From Burkholderia sp. L27(2015) (GTDB taxonomy: Bacteria > Pseudomonadota > Gammaproteobacteria > Burkholderiales > Burkholderiaceae): a stretch of 64,000 nt of DNA. Position numbers and translations under genes: made by a program. Each line of letters begins with the position of its first letter. Position 1 is the first letter of the stretch. This document shows positions 32,637 to 41,470 of the stretch, one piece after another. The notes under the pieces were generated by a model. It saw nothing but the letters and a program-made list of their open reading frames with translations. It searched no databases and was not told the DNA's origin. The DNA lies in assembly GCF_009765705.1 (NCBI RefSeq), contig NZ_LMUX01000021.1, forward strand, positions 944,312 to 1,008,311. The letters run 5' to 3'.

Positions 32637-35122
32637 CACGGATTCCTTATGACGTGCTGCTTCTGCGTATCGGTCACCCCGGTCACCCCGGTCGCCGCGA
32701 ACGCCCGAATCGCGTCAAGACTGTGAGCGACCGATACGCCCTCGGGTCCGCAAGGAATGGAAAACGAAAACGCAGCGCCCGGACCTTCATTCGGCGCGGC
32801 CCATAGACGGCCATGATGACTCTCGATAATGGAGCGGCTCACGGATAGTCCGATTCCCATACCGCTGCTCTTGGTCGTGTAGAACGCTTCAAAGAGCTTA
32901 TCCACACCTTGAGGTTCAACACCCACCCCCGCATCTTGTACGGTCAGGCGCACGCGATCACTGGCGTCTCGTTCGGTTCTGATCACCAATTGTCTCGGAC
33001 GATCGTTGACTTCGCTCATCGCATCCGAGGCATTCAGCAGCAGGTTCAGGATGACCTGTTGAAGCTGCACACGATCGCCTGTGGCGGGAGGCAGATCGTC
33101 GGCCAGTTCCGGCCGCACGATGACCCCGCTGCGCTGAAGTTCTTTGCGCGACAGCGCAATCACCTCTCGCGCAGCCTCATTGAGATCGACCAATTCGGAC
33201 GTGGCGCCCTTCTTGCTGAAGAGCGCGCGCAATCGCGTGATCACATCGGAGGCACGGTTGCCATCGCGTATCGTGCGCCGCGCAGTTTCGCGCGCGCCGT
33301 CGACGTTGGGCGGATCGGCGGCCAGCATCCGCAAGCAGGTGCTGGCGTTGGTGATGATGCCCGAGAGCGGCTGGTTGACCTCGTGCGCAATCGACGCCGT
33401 CAATGCGCCGAGGCTTGTCACCCTGGCCATGTACGCGAGCTCGGATTGGACGCGGCCCAATGCCTCTTCCGAAAGTCGGCGTTGCGTCACATCGTGAACC
33501 GCACCGATGTACTCCAGTTGACCATCCTGGTCCCGGGTTCCGTGAGCGACCGTATGCAGGTACTTGACCGAGCCGTTGGGCATCAGCAGCCGGTGCTCGT
33601 ACTCGAAGTCCTTGCCCGCTCGCGCCCGTTCGATCATGTCACGCATCGACAGGACGTCTTCGGGATGATGGCGTGAACCGATCAGCTCCAGCGTCACGCG
33701 CGAATCCGGGTCTAGCTCGAAGATGCGATAAACCTGCTCCGACCAAGTGATTTCGTCTGTCGCCACATCGGTCGCCAGCCGCCACGAAAAACTGCCGGTC
33801 GAGCTGATGCGCTGAGCCTCCACGAGAAAGGCTTCACTGCGCCTAAGCGCTGCTTGACCTTGCGTACGCTCGATCGCAATGCTCGCGATGTGTGTGAATT
33901 GGTTGATCAGGGCTTGGTCCTTCGCCGTGGGTGTTCTGGGTTCGGCGTAGTAGATCGCGAACGCGCCCAACACCTTGCCGGCCGCGGACGAGATCGGCGT
34001 CGACCAGCACGAGCGCAACCCGTGCGCCAAGGCCATGGGGCACCACCTGGCTGCAGCCCAACGTGTCTCGGAGGCGATATCGATCGTAATCACTTGCCGG
34101 TTCAGGTAGGCCGCCGTCGCACAGGGCCCCGAATCGGTGCTGACAGGCCGGCCGTTAATGGCGTCGATGAAGCTGGCGGGAAGGCTGGGTGCGACACCGT
34201 GTTCGAGACGCGTCCCGCTGGGGTCGACCAGCATGACGCTGCAGTAGCAACCGGTGGCCGTGCTTTCGACAAGCTCACAGAGCGTTTCGAGTATGCCCGG
34301 CATCGAATAACCGTCCGCAACCATTTCCAGCAAGCGCTTTTCACCCGCGAGCAACGCTTCGGCCCGCTTGCGCTCGTCGACGTCGGTTTGCAAGAGGCAC
34401 CACTGGACGATGCGCCCTCGCGCATCTCGCAACGGAAAGTGGCATAAGTGAAGCCAGCGGTAGACCCCATCAGCGCGGCGGCGGCGCGCGTCGATTTCGT
34501 ACGGTTGGCCGCTTTTGAGCGCCGCCTTCCTCGCCGCAAGCACGCCGGGGCGGTCATCGGGATGACAGCTGTGGACAGCTCCGAGCGCTTTGAGCTCCTC
34601 GAGCGGTGCACCGAAATATTCCAGGTAGTGGCGGTTTGCATGATCGAGTGTCAGATCCGCCGTCGAAAGCGCAACGAGGGTCGGAAGACCATCCACGATC
34701 AAGCGAAAGCGGCGCTCGGTCTCGCGCAGGGCTTCCTCGGACCGCTTTCGGTCTTCGATATCCATGTTCATTCCGCACCATTTGACAATCCGTCCCGACG
34801 CATCGGCAAACGGACAAGTACGGATGAGAAACCAGCGATAGTCGCCATCGAAGCGCCGCAAGCGCGCTTCCGTCTCACCGGCCTCGCCGGCCGCCAGCAT
34901 GGATCGCCAGCGTTCGAGCAGTCCGGGCAGGTCGTCGGGGTGAATCGCAGCTTGCCATCCCGTGCCATAGGCGTCGTCAGCGGCGAGGCCGGTGTATTCG
35001 TACCAGCGTCGATTGAAAAAATCGATGCTGAAGTCGATACCGAAGTCGAGCTGTCCCTCAGGCAGCGCAGTCCATACCAATCCGGGCAGCGCATCGATCA
35101 CGCGGGTGAGTTCGCTCTGCAT
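32636..35122 (-). CDS. Soluble PAS-PAS-GAF-PAS hybrid-sensor histidine kinase
   Basis: An 828-residue cytoplasmic sensor kinase with no membrane segment. From the N terminus: PAS (about 5-130), PAS (138-255), GAF (270-415), PAS (430-550), a HisKA dimerisation domain with the phosphorylated H580 in SIAHEVNQPLSG, and a HATPase domain with NLLLNASDAM, DAGVGV and GMGIGLS. It should sense a cytosolic cue and phosphorylate the two response regulators that follow. The last 30 residues are a Thr/Val/Ala-rich tail coded by a short GGTCACCCC-type repeat. GGGAGG precedes the ATG by about seven bases. Several Cys residues in the PAS regions could bind a metal or haem, but no known motif is met. Confidence 0.92.
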   Translation of the reverse strand: MQSELTRVIDALPGLVWTALPEGQLDFGIDFSIDFFNRRWYEYTGLAADDAYGTGWQAAIHPDDLPGLLERWRSMLAAGEAGETEARLRRFDGDYRWFLIRTCPFADASGRIVKWCGMNMDIEDRKRSEEALRETERRFRLIVDGLPTLVALSTADLTLDHANRHYLEYFGAPLEELKALGAVHSCHPDDRPGVLAARKAALKSGQPYEIDARRRRADGVYRWLHLCHFPLRDARGRIVQWCLLQTDVDERKRAEALLAGEKRLLEMVADGYSMPGILETLCELVESTATGCYCSVMLVDPSGTRLEHGVAPSLPASFIDAINGRPVSTDSGPCATAAYLNRQVITIDIASETRWAAARWCPMALAHGLRSCWSTPISSAAGKVLGAFAIYYAEPRTPTAKDQALINQFTHIASIAIERTQGQAALRRSEAFLVEAQRISSTGSFSWRLATDVATDEITWSEQVYRIFELDPDSRVTLELIGSRHHPEDVLSMRDMIERARAGKDFEYEHRLLMPNGSVKYLHTVAHGTRDQDGQLEYIGAVHDVTQRRLSEEALGRVQSELAYMARVTSLGALTASIAHEVNQPLSGIITNASTCLRMLAADPPNVDGARETARRTIRDGNRASDVITRLRALFSKKGATSELVDLNEAAREVIALSRKELQRSGVIVRPELADDLPPATGDRVQLQQVILNLLLNASDAMSEVNDRPRQLVIRTERDASDRVRLTVQDAGVGVEPQGVDKLFEAFYTTKSSGMGIGLSVSRSIIESHHGRLWAAPNEGPGAAFSFSIPCGPEGVSVAHSLDAIRAFAATGVTGVTDTQKQHVIRNP

Positions 35123-35401
35123 TCCGATCCTCCCCAGACAGGCGCCACCTCACGAGGATGCGCCATTACATGGGCGAGCACCTATCGTACTTTGGTGTCG
35201 GTCTGCGCTAGACAACGTCGCGCAATCGATTCGCCGCCCGACCCTCGAAAAAGTACTGTACACCTCCGCCACTCACACCGCGGCCAAGACGCGGTCCAAA
35301 GAGCCACGCAATGCATCGACGCGGACGGCGTAAGCTATACATATCGTAGGTGACCCCGAACACCTTTTCGATTGGATGCACAACCTCACCAGGAGAAGCG
35401 C

Positions 35402-36097
35402 ATGAGCGAATACATCACTGTGACTACACGCGACGGTAATTTTTCGGCCTACGTGGCACGCCCGAAGGTGCTTCCGGCGCCAGCCATCGTCGTGATCCAG
35501 GAAATTTTCGGCGTGAACGCCGACCTGCGGGACAGCTGCGACGAACTCGCTGCGCAGGGATATCTGGCGGTCAGTCCGGATTTGTTCTGGCGGATGGAGC
35601 CGGGCGTCGACATGTCGGATCAATCCGAGGCTGAATGGAAAAAGGGGTTTGCCCTCTACACGGCCTTTGACTATGACGCCGGCGTCGCGGACATCGTCTC
35701 GACGATGGAGACTGCGCGCACCCTACCTGGCGCGAGCGGAAAGGTGGGATTGATGGGTTACTGCCTCGGCGGCCTGATGACCTTCATCACCACGGCTCGC
35801 AAGGGTGCCGATGCCTCTGTCGTCTATTACGGCGGCAGTACGGAAAAGCATTTGGACGAAGCCAACAACATCAAGAACCCGCTGTTGATGCATCTGGCCG
35901 AAGAGGACGAATACATTTCCAAGGATGCGCAAAAGGAAATCATCGCAGCGCTCAAGAACAACCTGTTTGCCCAAGTGTTCACGTACCCGGGTTGCAATCA
36001 CGCGTTCGCCCGACATCGTGGCACACACTACAACAAGGACGCGGCCGCCCTGGCCAATGGCCGCACCGCCGACTTCTTCAAGTTGTACCTCAAGTAG
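35402..36097 (+). CDS. Dienelactone hydrolase family protein (carboxymethylenebutenolidase)
   Basis: A 231-residue cytoplasmic dienelactone hydrolase, which opens dienelactone to maleylacetate in chloroaromatic breakdown. The nucleophile is C121 in MGYCLGG, the activating glutamate E34 lies in IQEIFGV, and the histidine is in CNHAFAR; this Cys-Asp-His set with the nearby Glu is diagnostic. Length matches the family (about 235). The start at 35402 has AGGAGA seven bases upstream; an earlier ATG at 35372 lacks one. No chlorocatechol genes are near, so a broader hydrolase role is possible. Confidence 0.9.
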   Translation: MSEYITVTTRDGNFSAYVARPKVLPAPAIVVIQEIFGVNADLRDSCDELAAQGYLAVSPDLFWRMEPGVDMSDQSEAEWKKGFALYTAFDYDAGVADIVSTMETARTLPGASGKVGLMGYCLGGLMTFITTARKGADASVVYYGGSTEKHLDEANNIKNPLLMHLAEEDEYISKDAQKEIIAALKNNLFAQVFTYPGCNHAFARHRGTHYNKDAAALANGRTADFFKLYLK

Positions 36098-36260
36098 AGC
36101 GGCCTTCCTCTTCCTTCACCCGCCAGCCGTGCGAGCAGCGCCCCATCTGAATGGGGCGCGATGAAGCGCTCCCGTCACGAGATAATTTGCGGCGTAATTC
36201 GCGGGTAGTGACAACACCGCGCGGTCTTTCCCCATCCCCCCCTTCCTCGCGCCGACCAAT

Positions 36261-36286
36261 ACCAAAGTATCGACCGATACCTTGGT
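36261..36286. promoter_or_regulatory. Operator-like inverted repeat
   Basis: ACCAAAGTATCG-AC-CGATACCTTGGT is a 12-base inverted repeat with one mismatch and a two-base spacer. It lies about 200 bases upstream of the exported hydrolase gene. A related half-site (CGTACTTTGGTG) occurs near 35186, upstream of the dienelactone hydrolase gene, so one regulator may see both. Confidence 0.5.
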
Positions 36287-36404
36287 GCAATCGATTCGCC
36301 CGCGTAAATCTGGTCTGATCGAAGCTGTGTCTGGCGTAGCGCATTCGACACAACGCTCCGGCCCTTTCGCATCGCCCCTGCGCAAGCCGCACTCGACGAC
36401 CTTG

Positions 36405-36429
36405 ACGGCGCGCATAACCCGCGCGCCGT
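36405..36429. terminator. GC-rich hairpin followed by GTTTTG
   Basis: ACGGCGCGC-ATAACCC-GCGCGCCGT forms nine base pairs and is followed on the plus strand by GTTTTGA. It could end a short leader transcript (attenuation) ahead of the exported hydrolase gene, or be a chance structure. Confidence 0.35.
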
Positions 36430-36489
36430 GTTTTGACACACACGCATGCACCGACTGCAACTTCGACTGATCCAATAGGAGAGAAATAA

Positions 36490-37539
36490 ATGTCAGAAGA
36501 AATCAACCACCGTCGCCGCCTGTTTGGCGCTGCGGCGATGACCCTGGCGGCTGCCCAGCTCGGTGTACCCGGTTCGGCCGCGGCGCAGTCCGGGAACACA
36601 AGCCCCGCAGCTGCGCCCCCCGTCAAGCCTGGGACGACCACGTCGTTCGCTGCGCTCAAGCAGATCAATGCCGGTCTGCTGAATATCGGCTACGCCGAAG
36701 CGGGCCCGGCAAACGGTCCCGTCGTCATTCTTCTGCACGGCTGGCCCTACGACATTTATAGCTTCGTCGACGCAACGCCTCTGTTGGCGTCCGCCGGTTA
36801 TCGGGTGATCGTCCCCTATCTACGCGGCTATGGCACGACGCACTTTCTATCCAGCAAGACAATGCGCAACGGCCAGCAGTCGGTGGTCGCGGTCGACATC
36901 ATCGCCTTGATGGATGCGCTCAAGATCCAGACCTCAGTTATCGCGGGTTTTGACTGGGGAGCGCGCACAGCCTGCATCATGGCGGTGCTATGGCCGCAGC
37001 GCTGCAAGGGGATAGTCTCCGTGAGCGGTTATCTGATAGGCAGCGTTGCAGACGGCAAGCTCCCGCTACCGCCCAAAGCCGAGCTCCAATGGTGGTATCA
37101 GTTCTACTTTGCCACGGAACGTGGCCGTGCCGGCTACGACAAAAATCGGCACGATTTTGCAAACCTCATTTGGCATCTTGCCTCGCCGAAGTGGGACTTC
37201 GATGACGCCACGTTCGATCGCAGCGCGGCGGCCCTCGGCAATCCGGACCAGGTCAGCATCGCGATTCATAACTACCGCTGGAGATTGGGCTTGGCTGCAG
37301 GCGAGGCGAAATACGATGCACTGGAAAAGCGGCTCTTCACGATGCCGCCAATTACCGTGCCGGCGATCACGCTTGAGGGCGATGCGAATGGTGCACCGCA
37401 TCCACCTCCATCAGCCTATAGCAATAAGTTCACGGGCAAATATACGCACCGGAACATCGAGGGTGGCATCGGTCACAACCTGCCGCAGGAAGCACCAAAG
37501 GCCTTTGCTGACGCGGTCATTGAAGTTGCCGGGTATTGA
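36490..37539 (+). CDS. Tat-exported alpha/beta hydrolase (epoxide hydrolase/dehalogenase-like)
   Basis: A 349-residue hydrolase with a twin-arginine signal: HRRRLFG at residues 7-13, then a hydrophobic stretch ending near AAAQS. The mature domain has HGWPYDIYSF (oxyanion), an aspartate nucleophile in AGFDWGARTA, which is the epoxide hydrolase and haloalkane dehalogenase arrangement rather than an esterase serine, and a late GGIGHNLPQE with the histidine. It thus acts in the periplasm after folding inside. AGGAGA precedes the ATG. The substrate may be an epoxide or a halogenated compound, but motifs do not decide. Confidence 0.85.
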   Translation: MSEEINHRRRLFGAAAMTLAAAQLGVPGSAAAQSGNTSPAAAPPVKPGTTTSFAALKQINAGLLNIGYAEAGPANGPVVILLHGWPYDIYSFVDATPLLASAGYRVIVPYLRGYGTTHFLSSKTMRNGQQSVVAVDIIALMDALKIQTSVIAGFDWGARTACIMAVLWPQRCKGIVSVSGYLIGSVADGKLPLPPKAELQWWYQFYFATERGRAGYDKNRHDFANLIWHLASPKWDFDDATFDRSAAALGNPDQVSIAIHNYRWRLGLAAGEAKYDALEKRLFTMPPITVPAITLEGDANGAPHPPPSAYSNKFTGKYTHRNIEGGIGHNLPQEAPKAFADAVIEVAGY

Positions 37540-37816
37540 GGCCCATGTCGCCGGTGCGAAGTGCCCGTGTCGCCGGGTGCTGAGCGCCTGTGTTGTCGGG
37601 TGCAGGGATATTTGTGTCGCAATGTATCTACAGATCACATGGATACACAACGTTGCACCGCCGAGCTTTCCCGACACAAGCCGGATACTGCGGCGCGTTT
37701 TAATGCATCAACGCCGGGATCTTCCTGTTCTGCGCATCGCAGGTTCCAGGCAGCACGCCAGATGCGCTGTTCGATGTCTGAGCTTCTATCCATCCGTTTA
37801 GATTCAGGAGAACACT

Positions 37817-38053
37817 ATGAAAGCTTTAATGATCGCGGTGTCGTTCGCTGCTTGCGCTACAACCAGTCTCGCTTACGCCGCTGATTATGGGCAGGCGACC
37901 GACCAGAATTCGTCTGTCGCGAGCCCAGGACAACCGTCGCCCAACAGCAGCACGCAGCCTCTGTCTCGTGCGCAAGTGCGAGCACAACTGGTGCAAGCAC
38001 AGAGGAGCGGCGAGCTTGCATACCTCAATAACACGTTCTATAGAGGGAATTGA
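37817..38053 (+). CDS. DUF4148 secreted small protein
   Basis: A 78-residue protein with a signal peptide cut after AYAAD and the DUF4148 signature near the C terminus (LSRAQVRAQLVQAQRSGELAYLNN). Proteins of this type are abundant in Burkholderia and its relatives, often in multiple copies, and have no proven function. CAGGAGA lies six bases before the ATG. It stands about 280 bases after the exported hydrolase gene and before another small secreted peptide gene. Confidence 0.9.
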   Translation: MKALMIAVSFAACATTSLAYAADYGQATDQNSSVASPGQPSPNSSTQPLSRAQVRAQLVQAQRSGELAYLNNTFYRGN

Positions 38054-38188
38054 TCATCCTTCTGACGCCGTTCGCTTCATTATTTTTATGATTCGTATAC
38101 CTAAATATTTATAGGGATCGATAAACATCGATTCAAATCTGCCTAAGCACACCTGCCTAAGCACACATAATTTAACGGAGATTTCACC

Positions 38189-38302
38189 ATGAAGAAATAT
38201 CTCATCGCCGCGATCCTCATCGCAGCCAGCGCCGCACTTACTGCTCCCGTCTATGCCAGCGTCAATGGCAACGACAATCAGTCGCTCTATTCACACCACT
38301 AA
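38189..38302 (+). CDS. 37-residue secreted peptide
   Basis: An ATG with ACGGAG nine bases upstream opens a 37-codon frame starting MKKYLIAAILIAAS, a clean signal peptide with a cleavage site after PVYA. Only about 14 residues (SVNGNDNQSLYSHH) would remain after processing. It ends 24 bases before the Ohr gene, so the two are probably transcribed together. I do not recognise the mature part. The signal sequence and ribosome-binding site make it a likely real gene. Confidence 0.7.
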   Translation: MKKYLIAAILIAASAALTAPVYASVNGNDNQSLYSHH

Positions 38303-38326
38303 ACCAAAATCAACAAGGGATACACC

Positions 38327-38746
38327 ATGACTCAATCTGACAAAGTACTCTACACGGCCAAAACCCACACCTCCTCGGGCGGTCGCAACGGTACGTCGCG
38401 CAGCTCCGATGGCCACCTGGACATCAAGCTTTCGACCCCTGGCACTTCAGACAGCGGCACCAATCCCGAGCAACTGTTCGCGGCCGGTTGGTCGGCCTGC
38501 TTCATCGGCGCGATGGGGCTCGCGGCCGGCAAAATGAAGGTCACACTGCCGCCCGACTTGTTCGTTGATGCCGAAGTGGACTTGTGTAAAACGGACGGTG
38601 CCTTCTTCCTCCAGGCGCGCCTGAACGTGAGCTTGCCGGGTTTGGAGCCCGAAGTCGCCAAAGCCCTGACGGACGCTGCCCATCAGACGTGCCCATATTC
38701 CAAAGCGATACGCGGCAATGTCGACGTCGTGATCAATCTGATCTAA
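38327..38746 (+). CDS. ohr: Organic hydroperoxide resistance protein (Ohr/OsmC family)
   Basis: A 139-residue cytoplasmic thiol peroxidase that reduces organic hydroperoxides through a cysteine pair and lipoyl-protein reductants. The two catalytic cysteines are C58 (WSACFIGA) and C122 (QTCPYSKAIRGN), and the N-terminal YTAKTHTSSGGRNGTSRSSDG and LDIKLSTPG are typical of Ohr rather than OsmC. The length is exactly that of the family. No OhrR gene is beside it. It follows the gene of the short secreted peptide by 24 bases. Confidence 0.94.
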   Translation: MTQSDKVLYTAKTHTSSGGRNGTSRSSDGHLDIKLSTPGTSDSGTNPEQLFAAGWSACFIGAMGLAAGKMKVTLPPDLFVDAEVDLCKTDGAFFLQARLNVSLPGLEPEVAKALTDAAHQTCPYSKAIRGNVDVVINLI

Positions 38747-39069
38747 GCCGAAACGTCGTGGATCTAGCCAGTTCCTGTTTCGTCGAACCGGCTAGTTCCA
38801 CTCATCTGCTGCAAGCAACCGCTGTACCCGCTCTTCGCTGCACCCGCCCTCATTACCAACCGCTGTCGCCCGTCTCTACCCTTCGTCTCTACCCTTCGTC
38901 TGCGTCCTTCGTCTGCCCACCGTCCATCTCGCCAACTTCCGCTTTTTTCGGCATGTCGATCGGGAACCCGCGATTTCAAAAAGCCCCGGAAGTAGTTTAT
39001 TTATTTCGAATTAGCCCATAAAGTCTGGTTACCTCGCTATTCCCTCATTACTCGACATCCTCACTCGCC
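38747..39069. other. Intergenic region with short repeats
   Basis: No gene is seen. A 13-bp tandem repeat lies at 38872-38910 and AT-rich sequence (about 38985-39020) precedes the D-cysteine desulfhydrase gene, where its promoter may lie. Confidence 0.5.
38872..38910. repeat. 13-bp tandem repeat, three copies
   Basis: GTCTCTACCCTTC occurs twice in exact form and a third time as GTCTGCGTCCTTC. It is non-coding and too short for any known array type. Confidence 0.8.
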
Positions 39070-40107
39070 ATGACCTCATCACTCGCCGATGCTTTGCAAG
39101 CGTTTCACCGTCTACCGTTACTGGACGGCCACACGCCGATTCAACGACTTGAACGCGTCGAACGTGCGCTCGGCGCGGCAGGCCACGCGGTGCGTATCTT
39201 TGCCAAGCGCGACGATCATATGGCCCTTGGCGGTGGCGGCAACAAGCTGCGCAAATTGGAGTTCCACCTGGGCGCGGCACTGGCAGATAAGGTGGACACC
39301 ATTATTACCGTCGGCGGCCTGCAATCCAATCACGCCCGACTGACCGCTGCCGCGAGCGCCAAGCATGGCCTCGCCTGCGAGCTTTTCCTGACGAAGGTCG
39401 TCCCTCGCACCGACGCAGAATATGAGCGCAACGGCAATATCGTGCTGGACCGCCTGTTCGGCGCGCGTATCCATATACTGCCCGGCAACGCCAATGCGGT
39501 CGATGCCGCGATGGCACGGGCCGACGAATTACGCGCCTTGGGCCGCAAGGTCCTCGTCATTCCGACCGGAGGCTCGACATCGCCGGGTGGCCTCGGGTAC
39601 GCCCGATGTGCAGGGGAAATTGCCGAACAGGAGACGGCACTCGGGCTAGTCTTTCGACAGGTCGTGGTCCCGAATGGCAGTTCAGGAACGCATGCGGGCC
39701 TGGCCGCAGGCTTCGCCATGCTGGGCCGTGGCGCCGCATTGGTGCGGTCCTATTCGGTGCTTGCCGATCTCGAACCCACCCTGCAAACGACTTTGCGCCT
39801 CACGCGCGAGACGCTCACGCTGCTTGGCCACAAGCATTTGCCCGAGGCCGGCGATATCGACATCGACCCGACTCAGCGCGGCGTAGGCTACGGCATACCG
39901 ACTGATGAAATGATTGCGGCGGTACGTCTGCTGGCGCAACAAGAGGGGCTGTTGATCGATCCGGTGTATTCGGGCAAAGCCTTCGCGGGCTTGCTTGCCG
40001 ACATACGCCACGGCAAGTATGCGGCAGGGGACAACGTGCTGTTCGTCATGACGGGCGGCACACCAGGTCTATACGCCTATCGCAGCGTGTTCGACTCTGT
40101 TGGCTGA
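39070..40107 (+). CDS. D-cysteine desulfhydrase / ACC deaminase family PLP enzyme
   Basis: A 345-residue fold-type II PLP enzyme. The PLP lysine is K59 in GGGGNKLRKLEF, and the phosphate-cradle and substrate loops GGLQSNHARLTAAASAKHG and GSSGTHAGLAAG are present. The family covers D-cysteine desulfhydrase (DcyD), L-cysteate sulfo-lyase (CuyA) and ACC deaminase. Members acting on D-cysteine or D-cysteate resemble this one more than plant-associated ACC deaminases do, but the split cannot be made with certainty by eye. It stands alone, convergent with a thioredoxin-like gene. Confidence 0.85.
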   Translation: MTSSLADALQAFHRLPLLDGHTPIQRLERVERALGAAGHAVRIFAKRDDHMALGGGGNKLRKLEFHLGAALADKVDTIITVGGLQSNHARLTAAASAKHGLACELFLTKVVPRTDAEYERNGNIVLDRLFGARIHILPGNANAVDAAMARADELRALGRKVLVIPTGGSTSPGGLGYARCAGEIAEQETALGLVFRQVVVPNGSSGTHAGLAAGFAMLGRGAALVRSYSVLADLEPTLQTTLRLTRETLTLLGHKHLPEAGDIDIDPTQRGVGYGIPTDEMIAAVRLLAQQEGLLIDPVYSGKAFAGLLADIRHGKYAAGDNVLFVMTGGTPGLYAYRSVFDSVG

Positions 40108-40148
40108 GCGCTCAATGAGCGTGCAACCATGTAACGCCCTATCCCGCC

Positions 40149-40706
40149 TTATCCTTTTTGCGCCAGCAAGGCCTGGATCTGCGCCTCGGTCTGTGCGTAG
40201 TTGCCTTCGCCGAAATGCGTGTAGACCACCTTCCCTTGCTTATCGATCAGGTAGAACGCGGGCCAGTACTGGTTGTTATAGGCGCCCCACGTTGCATACT
40301 CATTGTCCTGTGCCACTGGGTAAGTGATGCCGAAGCGCTTGATGGCCTTCTCGACGTTGGTGGTATCGCGCTCGAACGGATACTCGGGTGTATGCACCCC
40401 GACCACCACCAGGCCCTGATCCTTGTATTTCTGATTCCAGTCCTTCACGTTGGACAGCGTGTTGATGCAGTTGCTGCAGGTATAGGTCCAGAAATCGACC
40501 AGCACCACCTTGCCGCGCAGCTGCTTGATGGTCAACGGCTCGCTGTTGAGCCATTTGTCGATACCGGTAAATTCCGGTGCGGGGCTGCTGTTCTTGAGCT
40601 GCCCCCCCATTTCGGCACCGCTGGTGGCCGTCGCTGCGGCGCCGACAGCGGCCGCCGATGCGGCGAATATCGCCACGGTAGTCATGGTCTTGAGTCGGGA
40701 AAACAT
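40149..40706 (-). CDS. Periplasmic thioredoxin-fold protein (TlpA/DipZ C-terminal-like)
   Basis: A 185-residue exported redox protein. An N-terminal hydrophobic signal or anchor (residues 5-32) precedes a thioredoxin fold with the active-site motif CSNC in DFWTYTCSNCINTL and a cis-Pro in QYWPAFYLID. The VVVGVHTPEYPFERDTTNV segment is typical of the redoxin domain of DipZ proteins. It probably keeps periplasmic disulfides or peroxides in balance. The start at 40706 has AAGGAC seven bases upstream; an upstream start at 40772 adds 22 charged residues that would spoil the signal. Confidence 0.85.
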   Translation of the reverse strand: MFSRLKTMTTVAIFAASAAAVGAAATATSGAEMGGQLKNSSPAPEFTGIDKWLNSEPLTIKQLRGKVVLVDFWTYTCSNCINTLSNVKDWNQKYKDQGLVVVGVHTPEYPFERDTTNVEKAIKRFGITYPVAQDNEYATWGAYNNQYWPAFYLIDKQGKVVYTHFGEGNYAQTEAQIQALLAQKG

Positions 40707-40972
40707 GTCAGTGTCCTTACAAAGAGAGGAAGAAAGCGGTGAACGACGCGTTCGGTCGCGGGGTTCGGTCACGGCGTTGGGTTACGGGTTGGGTTGCGGG
40801 GTTGGGTCAATCCGGCATGTTTGTATTGGAACCCCTGCACGTATCTGGCTTGTGTCGTGCGTACTACCCGGCTGCAATGTTTTGTGTCTATGGGATGTCA
40901 GATACATTGCGACACAAAGTGGCGTGCGACCTGAGCTATAAAGCAAACATCGTTTATCGAGGAGAACCCCAC

Positions 40973-41344
40973 ATGACCACCGACCTGCTGCAAGGATCCT
41001 GCCACTGCGGGACCGTCAAATTTGAAGTCCGTACGGCCCTCACCCCTGCGACGCGTTGCAACTGCAGCTTGTGCCGGCGCAAGGGCGCGCTGATGACCCC
41101 GATGTTCGACGCGGGCGAGCTGAAGATCCTGCGCGGCGAAGAGGCGTTGACGGCGTATCAGTTCAATACGCGCGTGGCGAAACACTATTTCTGCAAGCAC
41201 TGCGGCATTTATCCGTTCCACCAGACCCGCAAGGATGCGCAGCTCTGGCGGGTTAATATCGGTTGCCTGGAGGGTGTCGATCCGTATACGCTGGAAGCCG
41301 CTGTGGCCGATGGGGCGAGCCTTTCCGTGGTGGAGGAAGCATGA
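40973..41344 (+). CDS. GFA family (CENP-V/GFA domain) protein
   Basis: A 123-residue zinc protein of the GFA (glutathione-dependent formaldehyde-activating) family. Zinc-binding cysteines appear as CHC near residue 10, CNCSLC in the middle and CKHCG near 74, followed by the conserved YPFHQT. Most such short members are not proven formaldehyde enzymes. The start at 40973 follows GAGGAG by nine bases. Its stop overlaps the next short gene (ATGA), and the run continues into a two-component system, so it is likely the first gene of a five-gene operon. Confidence 0.88.
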   Translation: MTTDLLQGSCHCGTVKFEVRTALTPATRCNCSLCRRKGALMTPMFDAGELKILRGEEALTAYQFNTRVAKHYFCKHCGIYPFHQTRKDAQLWRVNIGCLEGVDPYTLEAAVADGASLSVVEEA

Positions 41345-41463
41345 GACGGCTACTGGCGATCGTCGCCTTCCTCGCGGGCGGATTTGCAGCGGAAATGGCG
41401 CACCCGCTGCAGTGTTCGTTGGTCACGGCGAGCCGGGTGCAAGTAAAACGTCGAAAGGAGTGA
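41341..41463 (+). CDS. Short membrane/secreted peptide, 40 residues
   Basis: The start ATG overlaps the GFA stop codon (ATGA) and opens 40 codons: MRRLLAIVAFLAGGFAAEMA is signal-like or a membrane anchor, followed by a basic tail ending VKRRKE. It ends seven bases before the response regulator's start region and includes that gene's AAGGAG site. Translational coupling fits, but the peptide is too short for family evidence. Confidence 0.45.
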   Translation: MRRLLAIVAFLAGGFAAEMAHPLQCSLVTASRVQVKRRKE

Positions 41464-41470
41464 TCCCTTG

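Larger units (their letters stand above)
36098..36489. other. Intergenic region with two inverted repeats
   Basis: No convincing gene lies here. It contains an operator-like inverted repeat at 36261-36286 and a GC-rich hairpin at 36405-36429, both listed separately. The promoter of the exported hydrolase gene at 36490 should lie within it. Confidence 0.5.
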
